Shown here one piece after another: positions 11,031 to 22,300 of a stretch of 64,000 nucleotides of DNA. Positions within the stretch are counted from its first letter, which is position 1. Each line of letters begins with the position of its first letter. The stretch comes from Irpex lacteus (Eukaryota; Basidiomycota; Agaricomycetes; Polyporales; Irpicaceae). The position numbers were made by a program, and so were the translations under genes. Under the pieces are notes generated by a model. The model did no database searches. It was not told the DNA's origin and saw only the letters and a list, made by a program, of their open reading frames with translations. Where the stretch lies: assembly GCA_001986395.2 (NCBI GenBank), contig MQVO02000017.1, positions 496,001-560,000 on the forward strand, in the 5' to 3' direction.

Positions 11031-12675
11031 TAGAAAGCGAATGAGATGTTCTGAGGGTTACTGTGATGATTGACACGAGAGAGATGCTGATGAGGTGACG
11101 ATAAGGTCTCTTACGGCGTCAGGACACGCGTCAGCAAACATCGCACCAAAGAAGGAACAAAGACTCTCACCTTCATAATCCACATGCGCTGAACCTTGTC
11201 ATACTTCACGCTCCGAAGTTCCGTCTTTCTGATGTCGGGCGTACAGCTGCTGGAGACGAGACGTCAGGTCGCGATCTGCAACTCACAGAGACTACCTGAT
11301 TCTCCGAGTTATGGGCGACATTACGATACAACTTTATAACGACGCAATCCGATAGTAAATAGACGGAAGAAAATAAGTCATCCCAGTCTGTGGAGAGAGT
11401 ACCAGTACTCACGAAGTCGGGTTTCTCAACGAAACGTGCGCCTTATGGTAGGGTCCTAGCTGTACGGCGGAAGACGGCTACACCAATGAGCTTCCCAAAT
11501 ATCTTTAATAATACCAATTAGCCTATGTCTGCGTGAGAGCAGCATATGGTGAGCGAGAGGACCATATGCGATGATCAAAAACACCACATACTGATAGTCA
11601 CGCTATACAAGAATTTCTGTATCCACACGGTAAATTCACCTTGAGAGCCCGAACGAAGCAGGTTTGATCAATATATGTCTCGCTTCATTCTGCAATATGT
11701 AGAACGTCCTCGATCTATAACATGTGTAGATACGACTTCCGACGCATGGTTGAACAGTTAGTAGAGACGGCGGCCGAATAAACGACAAACCACTCACGCA
11801 AAACCGCAGCTAAGAATATAGCTACTTTCTCGCAGACTTTTCACTTAAGTAGAGTGGCAACGCAAAGAGTTCGGAGTGCCTCCCTTGCTCATTTTCACCG
11901 GTTTGGCAAACCTCATCGTCGTCTTCGAACCTAAGTTTACGCGTTATTTATTGTTAGTATTCAGATCATCATGGTCATCTGCAATATTGAAGTCAGCTCG
12001 TGGAAGCTAGGATTCGCTGAGTTCTTCATCGAGTACTTACATTTCATGCTATGACGATAGAAAGAAAAGTTCAAGTTGAACTTCAATTCAAGGCGAGAAG
12101 GCGGGTTGACTGGCGCTGTAGTCCCGACTCCGTCGTCGGCTTTTCGGATCAGGCATTCAACAGCGTGTTCCGCGCAACTGACCTCCTGCACGTTTGGGCA
12201 ACGGATCGTACTGCACTCAGAGTGGAGAAATTAAGTGCTGCTACTTGTTGTACTTACAGACATGCGAGAAATGTAAATCGTCCTACAATTGCTATGCGCA
12301 GAGTTGAGATCTGGGAAGCTTACATAAGCAGTTGCGCCACAAAGCTGGCGCTTTCTGTTTTGAGTGTGCATTCGAGTGGGCGGGGAAGAGTCGAAATCTG
12401 TTCAGTACAATGGTATATCAATCTACGGTGTACAACAATTCAGAGAATGAAGATTATGCGTGTGGTGTGATGAATGCTAAGTATGTCTAAGTATGTATGC
12501 ATGAAGTCATAAATATAAGTATCCTCGAAGCTGTGACCCCCGTCACCCTTCGACTCGAGAAAACGACGGGTCATGATGGAAAAAAAAACGATGGAGTGGA
12601 TCATGACCGGGTATGCTTCTCATGTGAGAGTTTGGGATTGCTGTGTGATCGTCGGGGTACTAGGGAAAGCAACAG
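11031..12675. other. Intergenic region between NLR1 and the Crinkler-like gene
   Basis: About 1.6 kb without a supported gene. It should hold the NLR1 promoter next to 11030 and the 3' region of the Crinkler-like gene. The longest frame, 12051-12470 on the plus strand, is not protein-like and has no recognisable domain. The stretch 11450-12050 shows nothing I can name. Confidence 0.5.
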
Positions 12676-13270
12676 TCAGCCTCTCGTTCGCACAAGAAAG
12701 CGATCGACGACAATGTACACACCTTTCGACGAGCCAAACATACCCTTGACCAGTGAAACAAGCGACCCCTTCGAGTGTTCCGACTCCTCGTATACATCAG
12801 GAAGGACATGCTCGACGTCAATGAAGACGTCTACGCGTCCGCTTCGTCTTGACGAAGAGAAGTAGTGTCGGACGGATTTGTACTCCTTCAGACGCTCGAA
12901 AGACATTTCAGAGACGTCCGTATCCGAGTTCAACGTGGAGTCTGAGTGTATGGAGTCGGTGTCGGAGGAATGTGAGTGTGAGCCAAAGGTGTCGATTCGC
13001 TCGTGTATACGAGGGAAGAGAGAGGCGCGAGGCTCTAGGCGTATGTTACGGCACTGTAAACCAACTTGTCAGCAAGACGGACAAGTCATCAGAGACGATA
13101 TTACTGACCTTGAATAGTGCGAGTCCCGTTGGGTTGAAGCTGGGATCGCGTCTGCTGATCTCTGCGGCTAACTCGTCTATCGTAGCGGACCCATCAATCT
13201 GGACGCTGAATAGCTTTTCGGTGGAAGACGCGGAAGCGATCCAGAGAGTAAGAGGGGGTGGTGCGTCCAT
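12676..13270 (-). CDS. Small Crinkler (CRN)-like protein
   Basis: Two exons, 13109-13270 and 12676-13053, with a 55-bp GT-AG intron; 540 nt closing in frame give 179 residues. Residues 8-54 (LTLWIASASSTEKLFSVQID…ALFK) resemble the ubiquitin-like N-terminal domain of Crinkler proteins, whose family pattern is a hydrophobic strand, a VEI/VQID strand and an LTLWKV-type end. A Ser/Asp-rich linker follows, then LKEYKSVRHYFSSS…VDVFIDVEH, like the 'ISxYF…IHVIV' block that follows this domain in fungal CRNs. The usual large C-terminal effector domain (nuclease or kinase-like) is absent: the frame stops at VRTRG. There is no signal peptide. It could be a stand-alone N-terminal module or a truncated family member; function is unknown. 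Confidence 0.55.
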
Positions 13271-14416
13271 TGCGTGTTATAAACTTGACGGGGTAGGAGA
13301 GTTGGAGGTTGGAGTAGTTAGGTGCGGAAGGAGGAGGGAGGTATATCTTCTGAAGATGCAGCACCCATCGGTAGCAGCAGCATGATATATACCTCTGCGC
13401 ACCAGGCACGGAAGACGGGACAACGTCGAGATTCGGAACACATGTCTACGACCGAGACTGCTGGAGAGGCGAAAGTCGACGATCCATATCCTTGGCGGTG
13501 TTTCCCCGCAATACAAACATGAGTGGTACGGCTGAAGGTTAGCTACAAGTCCGAAGCGCCCGAGGCTTCTCGGCCGTCGAGTTCGCCCGCAGCGCCACGT
13601 TCCGTCCCGCGTGTTGTCCCGCCTGGCTGGCTGTTCTCTCACACGGCGCACCCGTATCTGTCCGAGGGGATGAAGGAGAAGGGCCATGTACTCGTACATG
13701 CAGCGATTGAATTGATGTAAGTAATGTAATGCTCTACTACGGTCTACGTACTATGACAGGCGAATCGAACGAAACATAAGACAAAGCGAGAGAGGACCTC
13801 GCGAGGGAAATAGTAATGGTACGATGTAGACTAAACACCCCTTGGGGACTGGATGTGAGTGAAATCTACAAGATGGAGTGCGTAAAGAGTGTGTGAGGGT
13901 GAGAGACCGTAACCTCGTAATGACGAAGAGATGCGAGAAAGAATGGAACAGATACGTATAGACAACAAAAATGGTACAGAACGAATAACGAAACACGAAG
14001 CCGGATGGGGTAATGCAACAAAATGAGTTGAGAAGGAATGCCAGTCCGGATATAACACAAGTGCACAACGAGAGTCAGAGTGAATGTAAAAAGATCCTTG
14101 CAGATGACGAGCCAACCGAGGGATAATCCAAGAACCCGAATGACAGTTACGATGAGGATGAGAGAAAGATGCAGAAACCGTAGTGAGTGTGTGAATGATA
14201 AACCAATGAATGGCGTAGTGCACTGGACGTGCACTTATGACAGTGATGACAGAAAGAGATGGGGACCGTGTCTAGACTTGAAAACGAACGTGGCGAGGGA
14301 GAGGGGTAAGGAATCATGTCGTCCGTGGGTGGCGGCGTACTTGCATCAACCGCGAATATGCAAATCCAGCGTTGCGGCGTCCGTTGAAAGGACGCAGTCG
14401 ATGGAAGGTAGAGAGC
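13271..14416. other. Intergenic region with one weak open frame
   Basis: About 1.1 kb. The plus-strand frame 13523-13720 (PPGWLFSHTAHPYLSEGMKEKG…) looks somewhat protein-like and could splice at 13718 to a short downstream exon, but it has no good start or known domain. The stretch 13750-14400 only carries overlapping low-complexity frames and is probably 3' untranslated sequence of the next gene. Confidence 0.4.
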
Positions 14417-17400
14417 TTACTTGCCCTCCCCTCCAAACCTTCGCAGCTTCTTCAACGCCTCGTCCATCCGCGCCTCCCCCGGTACGGGCGCACGCACCTC
14501 CGCGCGATCAAGCACCTGCTCTATAGAAGGCGACGTCCTCATTTTGATATTACTAGCAGCGTACGACGTGCTCGCTGACGATAACGACGAGGTCGATGAC
14601 GTAGAGATACGCTTGAGAAGCCTAGAGACACGTCGTTCCTTGGCTGGTTCGGGGCTCTGACGAATGGCGTTGGTAGAAGAGGCCTTGGTAGCCAGAGATA
14701 TACCAGACGAGGCCATAGACGAGGTGGAGTTGGTAGAAGACAGGCAGAGCGAGGGGATAGAGCCGTACGTTGCCCCGCCAAGAGTGGTGAGGGACATATC
14801 CGAGCCAGACGGTATACACGGTAAGTCAGCGTCGACAATGCCCAGTCCATGCCCAGCAGGCAAAAGAGGCGAGCTAGTCCGTCGAGCGTGCTTCGCACTC
14901 GCCGACGCCGCAGCCTCACGATCCGGGACGGTGTTCGACCGACGTCGACTCCCAGACGAGTCCCTCCGCGGATCGCTCTGATCTTCGCTGCCTCTCGATT
15001 GAGAGTTGACAGGAGGACCGCGCGTGTACGCCTGTGTGGGAGCGATAAAATCGTTGATCTCGCTCTGCAGCTCCATCAGTCCTTCCTCCGTGCTATCCGC
15101 AGGCGAAGAGAAGGTAGCAGGGTCAGCAGACCGGTCCATCCCAGAACTCGTCCTCGACCTGGTGGTATCGGAGGCTGTACCAGCACTCATCGCGCTGAAT
15201 TCAGACGACTTGCTTCCCGACCTTAGCCGTCCAGCGGTCAACTGCTCTTCCAACGCAAGAAGCGCGACGTAAGGTTGTCCGATGGAGCCACCAGAAGGAT
15301 GATCTGCTGTGCCTCCTCCGCCCGTAGGGTTCATAATGAGCCACCTGAGACCCTTAATCTCGCGTTCGCGCTTGCGAGCTTCCCGCTCAAGACGCTCGAT
15401 GCGCCTCAACAGCTCAGCCTTCTCCGCCGCATGCTTCTCCTGCATGATCCTCACGAACGTCTCATGCGCGGCGCGCAGCCCCGAAGACGACACATTCGGA
15501 TTCGAGTCGTCTCTCGTAGGCGTCGTGCTCTCGCTGGAGTCGTGTTGGCCCGCAGAAGCAGCTGGCAGAGGAGGGAGAACCCGTTGAGTCGAAGATTGAG
15601 AAGCCGCGCGAGGTCGTCCGACGATGGATTCGGTGCTATCGTTAACTTTGCTTGAGAGGACATGAGCGGTCTTCTTCCGCCCCGCGAGGATACTCCGACC
15701 GCTCGCAGCGCTCTCATAGTTCGTCTCCTCCCCACTCGACACCCCACTCGCATGTTGTCTGTACGTCGCCGCCGGTGTAGGGTAATGTGGATGCGGATGA
15801 CCGCCCGACGTCCCCGCCCTCTGACGCGTTGCAGAATGCCCACTGACACCGTTCGTAGTAGGAGTAGAAGCAGCAGTCGTAGTGATCGTGTTCGCCCTAA
15901 CACGGCTCTCAGTAGCACCCAACAACGCCGCCTTCTTCATATTCGCCAAACTACCTCCAAGCGACCCAACCCGCGTACTCGCATCCGTACTCCACCCACC
16001 ATGCCCCAACCTCGTACTAGCATCCGTACTCCACCCAGCCTCAACCTCGACTTCCTCACCCGACGACAACGCACCGCCGGACCCAGATGCAGATCTAGGG
16101 AAGGACGTTGGGCTAGTGGGTGGGGAGGGCAAGGGAGACATTGGAGGTGGACTTGTAGGGGAGGGGGCGGTAGCGGTGGAGTTCGTCGATCGGGCGCTGT
16201 ACGAGTAGTGTTGTGTCGATATCCTGTTCCCAACGCCAGTTACGCTCGCGTTGGTGCTTGTGCTAGCACCACGGATACGCGAAGAGGGAGGAAAGGCAGG
16301 CCTGCCATATGTCGGTGTTGGGCTAGATGGAGATGAGGGTGGTGATCTAGCCGTGAGAGTTGAAGAGATCGTGTTCGCTGAGTTGGCGCGAGATCTGTTG
16401 GCGGTGGGGATGATAAGGGATGAAGGTCGCGGTGGTCGACTCGGGGTTGCACGCGTGCCTTTGCTGCTCGAAGGTGACAATTCACCTTCAGACATATCAC
16501 TAGCAGTGGCTGTATGCGGGGAGACAGTAGCGATCGAGCTAGCAGTAGGCGAAAGCGACTGAAACGCGTCGGTAAGAGTGGGCACAATCTGTGCGCCGCC
16601 AAGTGGATTAGACTTCGGTGGAATAGGGAAGTGCATCTTCGGAGGAAGCATGGGGCTGAGAGAGGGTGTCGGACTAGCGACTGGAATGCTCTTCTCCCTG
16701 CTTTTCGTGCTCCGTTCGGGATCAGACATCACTGACAGCTCCTCCTTATCCTTCTTGTGGTGGCCGAAGCCAAACTTCCTCGCTACGCCATGACCGTCCC
16801 TCGAAGCTCGAGATGTCTTTGCTGGAGTTGACGAAGAGGAGACCGAAGATGGTGGGGCAGGAGCTGCACGTGGTGAGTTGAAGATGTGCTTATCCTCCTC
16901 GATATCCGCAGTAGACGGCGGCGCAGAGATCGTGATCGTAGGCTTCTTACTCGGTACACCTTCACCACTTGACGACTTCGACTTCGACTCTACACTCGGG
17001 ATACGCGATGTACTGCCATTAACCATAGCCAGATTAGTGGCTGTAGCGGTGTGCGTGACATTGAAGGGCCTGGACACTTCAAAAGAAGTCGACTTTTGCG
17101 GCTTGAGACCACGAAACGGGATGGCGGAGCGATGCTTGGAGGTGGAAGATGTCGGAGCGACGGAGAGAAGGGAGGAAGGGTCTGCGGAGAAACGAGAGGT
17201 TTGTGGGGTTTCTGTGGCGGAGGTGAACGAGGCACCGAAGGAGGTCGGGGATACATTCAATGGAGGGAGGGAAGGTTGGTTGGCGGACGGGATGCGGCTG
17301 TAATGCAAGAGTTAGAATGCAATGAACGAGCGAGGAGACGTGCAAAAGGTATTCAGTGATGATTGAAGATGGGATATGAACAGGGAAGACATGCGCGAAG

Positions 17401-17865
17401 CGAGGAATGGTAGAAACGGAACACTGCGAATGAACACGGTATTGCTCTCCCACTGGCAGCATCCTGGGAAGCTACAACACACGAGGAGTGCAGGTTTGAT
17501 AACCGGCATAGAGAGAACGTGCTCCTCTTAGAGAGCATAAGGACTTACCTTGCAGCTAGCGACTGAGGTACCGCAGGGTAATGCTCAGCATCCGTTCCAT
17601 CCTCCTCCTTCACCGACGCGTCATGACCACCAGAGAGCGCAATCCCACCACTTTTCCGCTTCCGTGCAAGAAATCCAGCGAGTTTTCCCTTCGACTTGGT
17701 GGGTGTCGCGAGGGGAGTTGTGGGTACGGGTGGTATGTCCGAGTCGGAGGGTTTGGACGACGATGTGCGACCGTGGAGGATATCTGACAGATCTGACGTT
17801 TTGGTGCGTAGCCGACCTGGAGAGCGGCCGGCTGCAGATGAGCTGGAAGAGGGTTGCGCGGGCAT
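14417..17865 (-). CDS. 1,065-residue Ser/Pro-rich protein with a coiled coil
   Basis: Two exons, 17549-17865 and 14417-17297, separated by a 251-bp intron (donor GTAAGT, acceptor TTACAG); 3,198 nt close in frame. Most of the protein is Ser/Thr/Pro-rich and predicted to be disordered, with basic patches such as GFLARKRKS near residue 90. One ordered block in the C-terminal half, HAAEKAELLRRIERLEREAR followed by KREREIKGLRWLI, is a clear coiled coil. A short tandem repeat, GWSTDASTRLG then GWSTDASTRVG, lies in the middle. The C terminus (EQVLDRAEVRAPVPGEARMD then ALKKLRRFGG) looks conserved in type. I do not recognise a named family. A scaffold, cytoskeletal or signalling role would be guesswork. 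The long antisense frames over this gene come from its GC-rich, low-complexity codons. Confidence 0.85.
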
Positions 17866-19901
17866 GGGAAGAGAGCGAAGACGGTGAAAGGAAGGTCGTA
17901 ACGCGTTGCGGGGTCATACGCTTGTCGCGTGAGTGTGTCAGAGTTTACGCTGTAAAAGAGGATGAACAAGTGGTCAGTTACGACGTTCGTGGTACACACA
18001 AGTAACTTACAATCCGAAATGCGCGACATGGAGGAGGAGGAGGAAATAAACAAGAAGAAGGGTGCAACGAGGAGAACAACAAGCACGAGCCCTTTCCCGT
18101 TTTAGAATGGGCGCTTGTGCATTCTGCGTCGCCTTCCAAAAGAAGCATGAACCCGACACGCCGGCCACCTTCTCCGCCTCGCATCACCAGCATCACCCTC
18201 AACCGGCCAGCCAGTCACATCTTGGATCAGTGCTTGTTCGTCGCCCGAACCATCCACGAGGCTACTCAACGCCGCCACCGAACACCGCGACCGCACCACA
18301 AATTCGTCGCCAGCTGAGGTGAATCCGGCGTTCGCTAGATGCATTTATCACTGACATCTCCATGAGTGGCCACACGAAAGCACCCTCGTTTTTCGCCCCA
18401 ATCACGGACACGGCTGCTAATGCTTAATGAAAGCACCCCCAGACGCTCGGATATCGCCCATCTCGCTGCGACGTCTTCCATGTGCGCGCACAATTAGCAT
18501 GTCAGCAGCTTATGGCACCCCCGTGTACGTACTTACGTGCGTCAGTCCCTGTCAGCCCATATTGCCCCGCAGATGCCCATGCTCATTGCTCATGCTCACA
18601 AGCTTCCTTGTCTCTTCTCGCCGTACTTCTGGCCGCGACCAGACATGCTTCCCCATTGCTGACCTTCACCTAGGCTCAACGCTAGACGACGCCTCCGTAG
18701 CGTCTGCTTCAGCCTAGGCTGCGCCTCTGTGTTCTCACATTTTCGCGACCCTGCAAGAGAACAAGATCTTCATCGTCCAAGGCCAGGAAATAGTCTAAAG
18801 CTTACGATTCTATTTCCGTGGTGGATAGGTCAATCGGTGGTTCCTTGATGCCAATTTTGGGGCGAGGACGACTTTCGACTGGAGGACACGCTCAGGGTCC
18901 TGGAGGAGGACGGGTCCAGTCTCGCGTTTCATTATGAAACGGGAAGGAGCACCTGCCACAGCCTCATACGGATCGCAGAAGCTCTCAGAATAGCTTCAAT
19001 AACGGTATACGACCAGTCTTCCTCCCATCGTTAACTCATGCAGAGTGCTCACACTCCTGGCATCGAGGCCATGCCACGGAAGCTTTTTGTCCAAGGACAA
19101 GATCAGACGCCCACCACTTCATGAACATCACTTCCGCGCACGCTGATCCGACCTGCGCTACAAATCCGAATTTCCAGGATCACATCTCGTATCTGCATAG
19201 CACGATCACTTCCTTTCTTTTCTCTCGAACACTCACGTTCGGCATTCGCTGTCACGGCGTGCAGCAACCAACAGCTTGTGTCGCTCACGATTGGACGGGC
19301 GAGGTGAATTTGACTTTTAATGGCTTGACGGAACTCGTGCTGAAACGCCTTTGGGTTCTGTGGAGAGCTTTCTGCTCGATCGTCCTGTGCGACGGAGGTG
19401 TCGTCATTGCTTCCTCTTCATTGGTGGGTTCCCGGAGGGCTAGACTGCTGCGGTGTACCAAGGAGAGGAAGATGATTCGACAAGACAAGTGTAAAAACCA
19501 GACGTCAAGCGTCGGAAGACTGACAAACCACGTATGTCGCATGACCGAAGAGTGCCCGTCGATCGGCGAGTGTGGCCGCTAAGAGTGTCTGGTATTATGG
19601 CAAATTTAGACAACCGACAGCAAGGATCCTACCATGTGCGTGAGCCTTCGTTACAGTCAGCTTACATGTATTCTCCTCGAACTGAGCTTCCAATTACCAA
19701 CAGACTAAGGAAGATACTTGAGGTCCACATGAGAGGGCAATCTCTTGTCAATGGAGAAGTATTCTCTGGATCTTGCACGAGAAGAAAGGCGGCATACAGA
19801 TTTACGTTTGCCTTCACCTGCCCATTCGTCTCACACAGTGCCCCTATAGATTCCGAAGAAGCAAGCGCACCGTAGCCAGACAGCACGTTTCATTTACACA
19901 T
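17866..19901. other. About 2.0 kb without a supported gene
   Basis: This includes the presumed promoter of the Ser/Pro-rich gene next to 17865. Open frames at 18117-18317, 18427-18717 and 19121-19582 have no domain, plausible splice partners or consistent codon pattern. The stretch 18720-19100 shows nothing. Confidence 0.5.
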
Positions 19902-20662
19902 TTACATAGGTATAACAGGTTCAAACCCCTTCCACATTCGAATCTCCACGCGCTGAACACAATTCGACGCAGGAACAGTCGCGCAAGCGCGAACCGCAAT
20001 AACACACCCTTCCCTAAGCCCTATATCCTTCCACACGTAATCCACCTCACTGATCAACCGTCCCTGCACAACCTGCGCCACGCCCCTCCCGACTTTATTA
20101 CTGTGACTCATCCACCATTTACTATCTTCCTCATACGTCTTGTTTCGTTCTCTCGCCGCTTCGACGCTGGGGAAGATGCCCCATTCGAACCATGTCGAGT
20201 AGTTCAACACGTTGTCTAAAGATCCTTCCTCCTTTGACCTGGTGAAGACTTGTATGGTCCGGAGGCTTGCTATTGTGCTCGCGTCGAGTGGAGGCGTATG
20301 GATCAAGAGCTGGGACTCGAACGGGACGCGACCATCCACCTTGACGCTCTTGTTCGAAACGTATGAGTCGTTCATGGATAGTCTTGCCATTTGGACGATC
20401 ATACGAACGATCTCCGTTGGAAGAGGAGGCCGTCTTTGCATAGGGTCAAGTGAGTCGTTCCCGCGATGGAGCGTGCGCCAGATCTGATGATTTAGGAGTC
20501 TGTGCTCGAATATTCGGGGATCGATGTCATTTGGTTGCTGCTGGGCTGACTCGTCGTTGATTCTTGGCGACTTTAGCTCGTCGAAGTGGTTGATGTATAG
20601 GTCAGAAATCGTCTGTTAAAGTGTGAGTGCAGTACCTAAATAGACAGAAATACCATTCTCAT
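19902..20662 (-). CDS. F-box-like domain protein, basidiomycete hypothetical family
   Basis: The main exon, 19902-20612, is open for 237 codons from a good acceptor (TAACAG) to the stop. A possible first exon of three codons (20654-20662, M-R-M) is joined by a short intron. RPPLPTEIVRMIVQMA near the middle resembles an F-box helix (LP.EIv..I). The following region has the layout of a large basidiomycete family: FESQLLIHTPPLDA, then TWFEWGIF, and near the end GCVIAVRACATVPAS. F-box-like proteins usually bring substrates to SCF ubiquitin ligases, but that is family knowledge, not shown here. The 5' exon is uncertain; translation might instead start at the internal Met at 20441. Confidence 0.6.
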
Positions 20663-22300
20663 ACGTCCGAGTCTTTTTGCACTTTCAGGTTCCAAGGAGC
20701 TACTATCGTGTGCTCTTTTGCTGAGGATACCATTCGTCAGTGGAGTAAACATGACGAAGCAAGCCTACGGCATGCGTACCAGAGTTGGTATGTTGATCAA
20801 TACCCTTTTCTCTGCTACGTATCCACTGGCGCAAGTGCTTCCACAACGGCCGCTTTGAGCCTGGCATGTCTAACAATGAGGTGGTTTGTGCTCTGAACTG
20901 GTGGTGGTGGGGGCGAAGATAAAGTACCAAGCGCAGCCAGCGGCTCAACCTGTCAGTCATCTGTTGGCGACTCAGTACTCAACTTTGATACGTCAGACAC
21001 GATGGCATATACGAGCTAATGATCATCGGGTTGTACTGTCCGTTCTGCATATAAATCTATCACTTTGACGAGCGGGTCACGAGTATCAATGGCCGTGTCT
21101 CACGCTCAGTAGAGAATGATCACGGTCTCGCATTGTATGCTCCCACGGGAACCATCTCTCCGAGGCGTTCTTCTGGTACGCTGGACATCGATTTTGGATA
21201 ATTGGAGGGCATCTACATACAGCGGGAAAGGAAAGCAGTCAGTATCGTCCTCTCAATCTGCACCCTGCTGACAATGGGCATACTCTAAAGTCTCAAAGGC
21301 TATAGCATCTGATTGTTGACCAGATGCCCATCTATGACAACTGGGACTGTATACGGTAAAATATTTCATTGATGACAACTCCCGCTATTTGGATACCACT
21401 CTGAGCTGCACAGATTGTGCTTTCTTGGTGAAGGCGGGTCGAATCCTTGATATAAGTACGGGCCTGTACGGCGAAGACTAATACTGTCAGTGGCTGTGGC
21501 TGCGAGTGTCACTTTACATGCTGATGGTAACGCACTTGAGTAACAGCTATTATTTTGCTACAAAAATAGATCCTTGTTGCTGGCGTCCCGCAATCCTTCG
21601 TTGTGAAGGCTTTCCAAACCTCGTGGCCAGCAGTTCGTGTCGATAGCTTTTGCGATGATAGGGCTGTTTAATCTAATCTAGGCGCCTATAGCTGAATCTT
21701 CCCAGATATCGTTCTTGACACTCGCCGATACTTACAAGCCACCTCTGCATGCACTGCGCTACTATACTGTTGACACTACTGTCATATTCTTTTCTCATTC
21801 GCATTGTTTCGCCATATCAATGACCAACGCGAAGACACTGACTTTGAGATTAGCGTGCGCGTGATCATCTAATCTAGGCGCCGTGTTGAAGAGAAAGCGG
21901 GCGGTACAGCTCCGATCCTTCCGAGAACTTTACTACCTTGAGTCTCCTTGACTGCGACTCAAGACTCTATACCGAGCAGGGTATGTCCTCACACTAAAGA
22001 GTCCCTCGTATTCACCGATCGACTGCCTCATTTTATTCACAACGCCTTCTTCACAGACCACAGAATGGGAAAACTCGACGTTCACGAGTCCCTTGCTGCC
22101 GCTGCGCTATACTTACAATGCGGCGAGAAAAGGCGTGGCTCACAGCGCTCGCTTTGACAGAACTAACGCTGTCCAGATCCCAGAAGAGTCTCATTGACAT
22201 CCTGTGGGAGAATGCCCTCGTCACGTGTTCATGGTGCACTGCGCGACACAGCCTCCCCCACAACCTTCGTCTCTGCCTACGTCCCCTCATCCACGACATT
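20663..22300. other. About 1.6 kb upstream of the HeLo-like/ankyrin gene, with a 16-bp repeat
   Basis: No gene is supported. ATCTAATCTAGGCGCC occurs twice, at 21671-21686 and 21867-21882. An open frame runs from 22118 into the next gene, which would give an N-terminal extension of 61 residues; I prefer the start at 22301 because the known domain begins there. Confidence 0.5.

Noticed and set aside
13751..14234. Overlapping minus-strand frames with Phe/Ser/His-rich hydrophobic sequence
   Set aside because: Three overlapping frames of similar length and low complexity with no domain; more likely untranslated sequence.
15662..16336. 224-codon plus-strand frame over the Ser/Pro-rich gene, and similar antisense frames from 14,400 to 17,300
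   Set aside because: Arg/Pro/Ser-rich shadows of a GC-rich coding region; the minus-strand frame is four times longer and continuous.
22118..22300. N-terminal extension of the HeLo-like/ankyrin protein from the ATG at 22118
   Set aside because: The domain starts exactly at the Met at 22301 and the upstream residues do not look like part of the family; kept as a possibility only.
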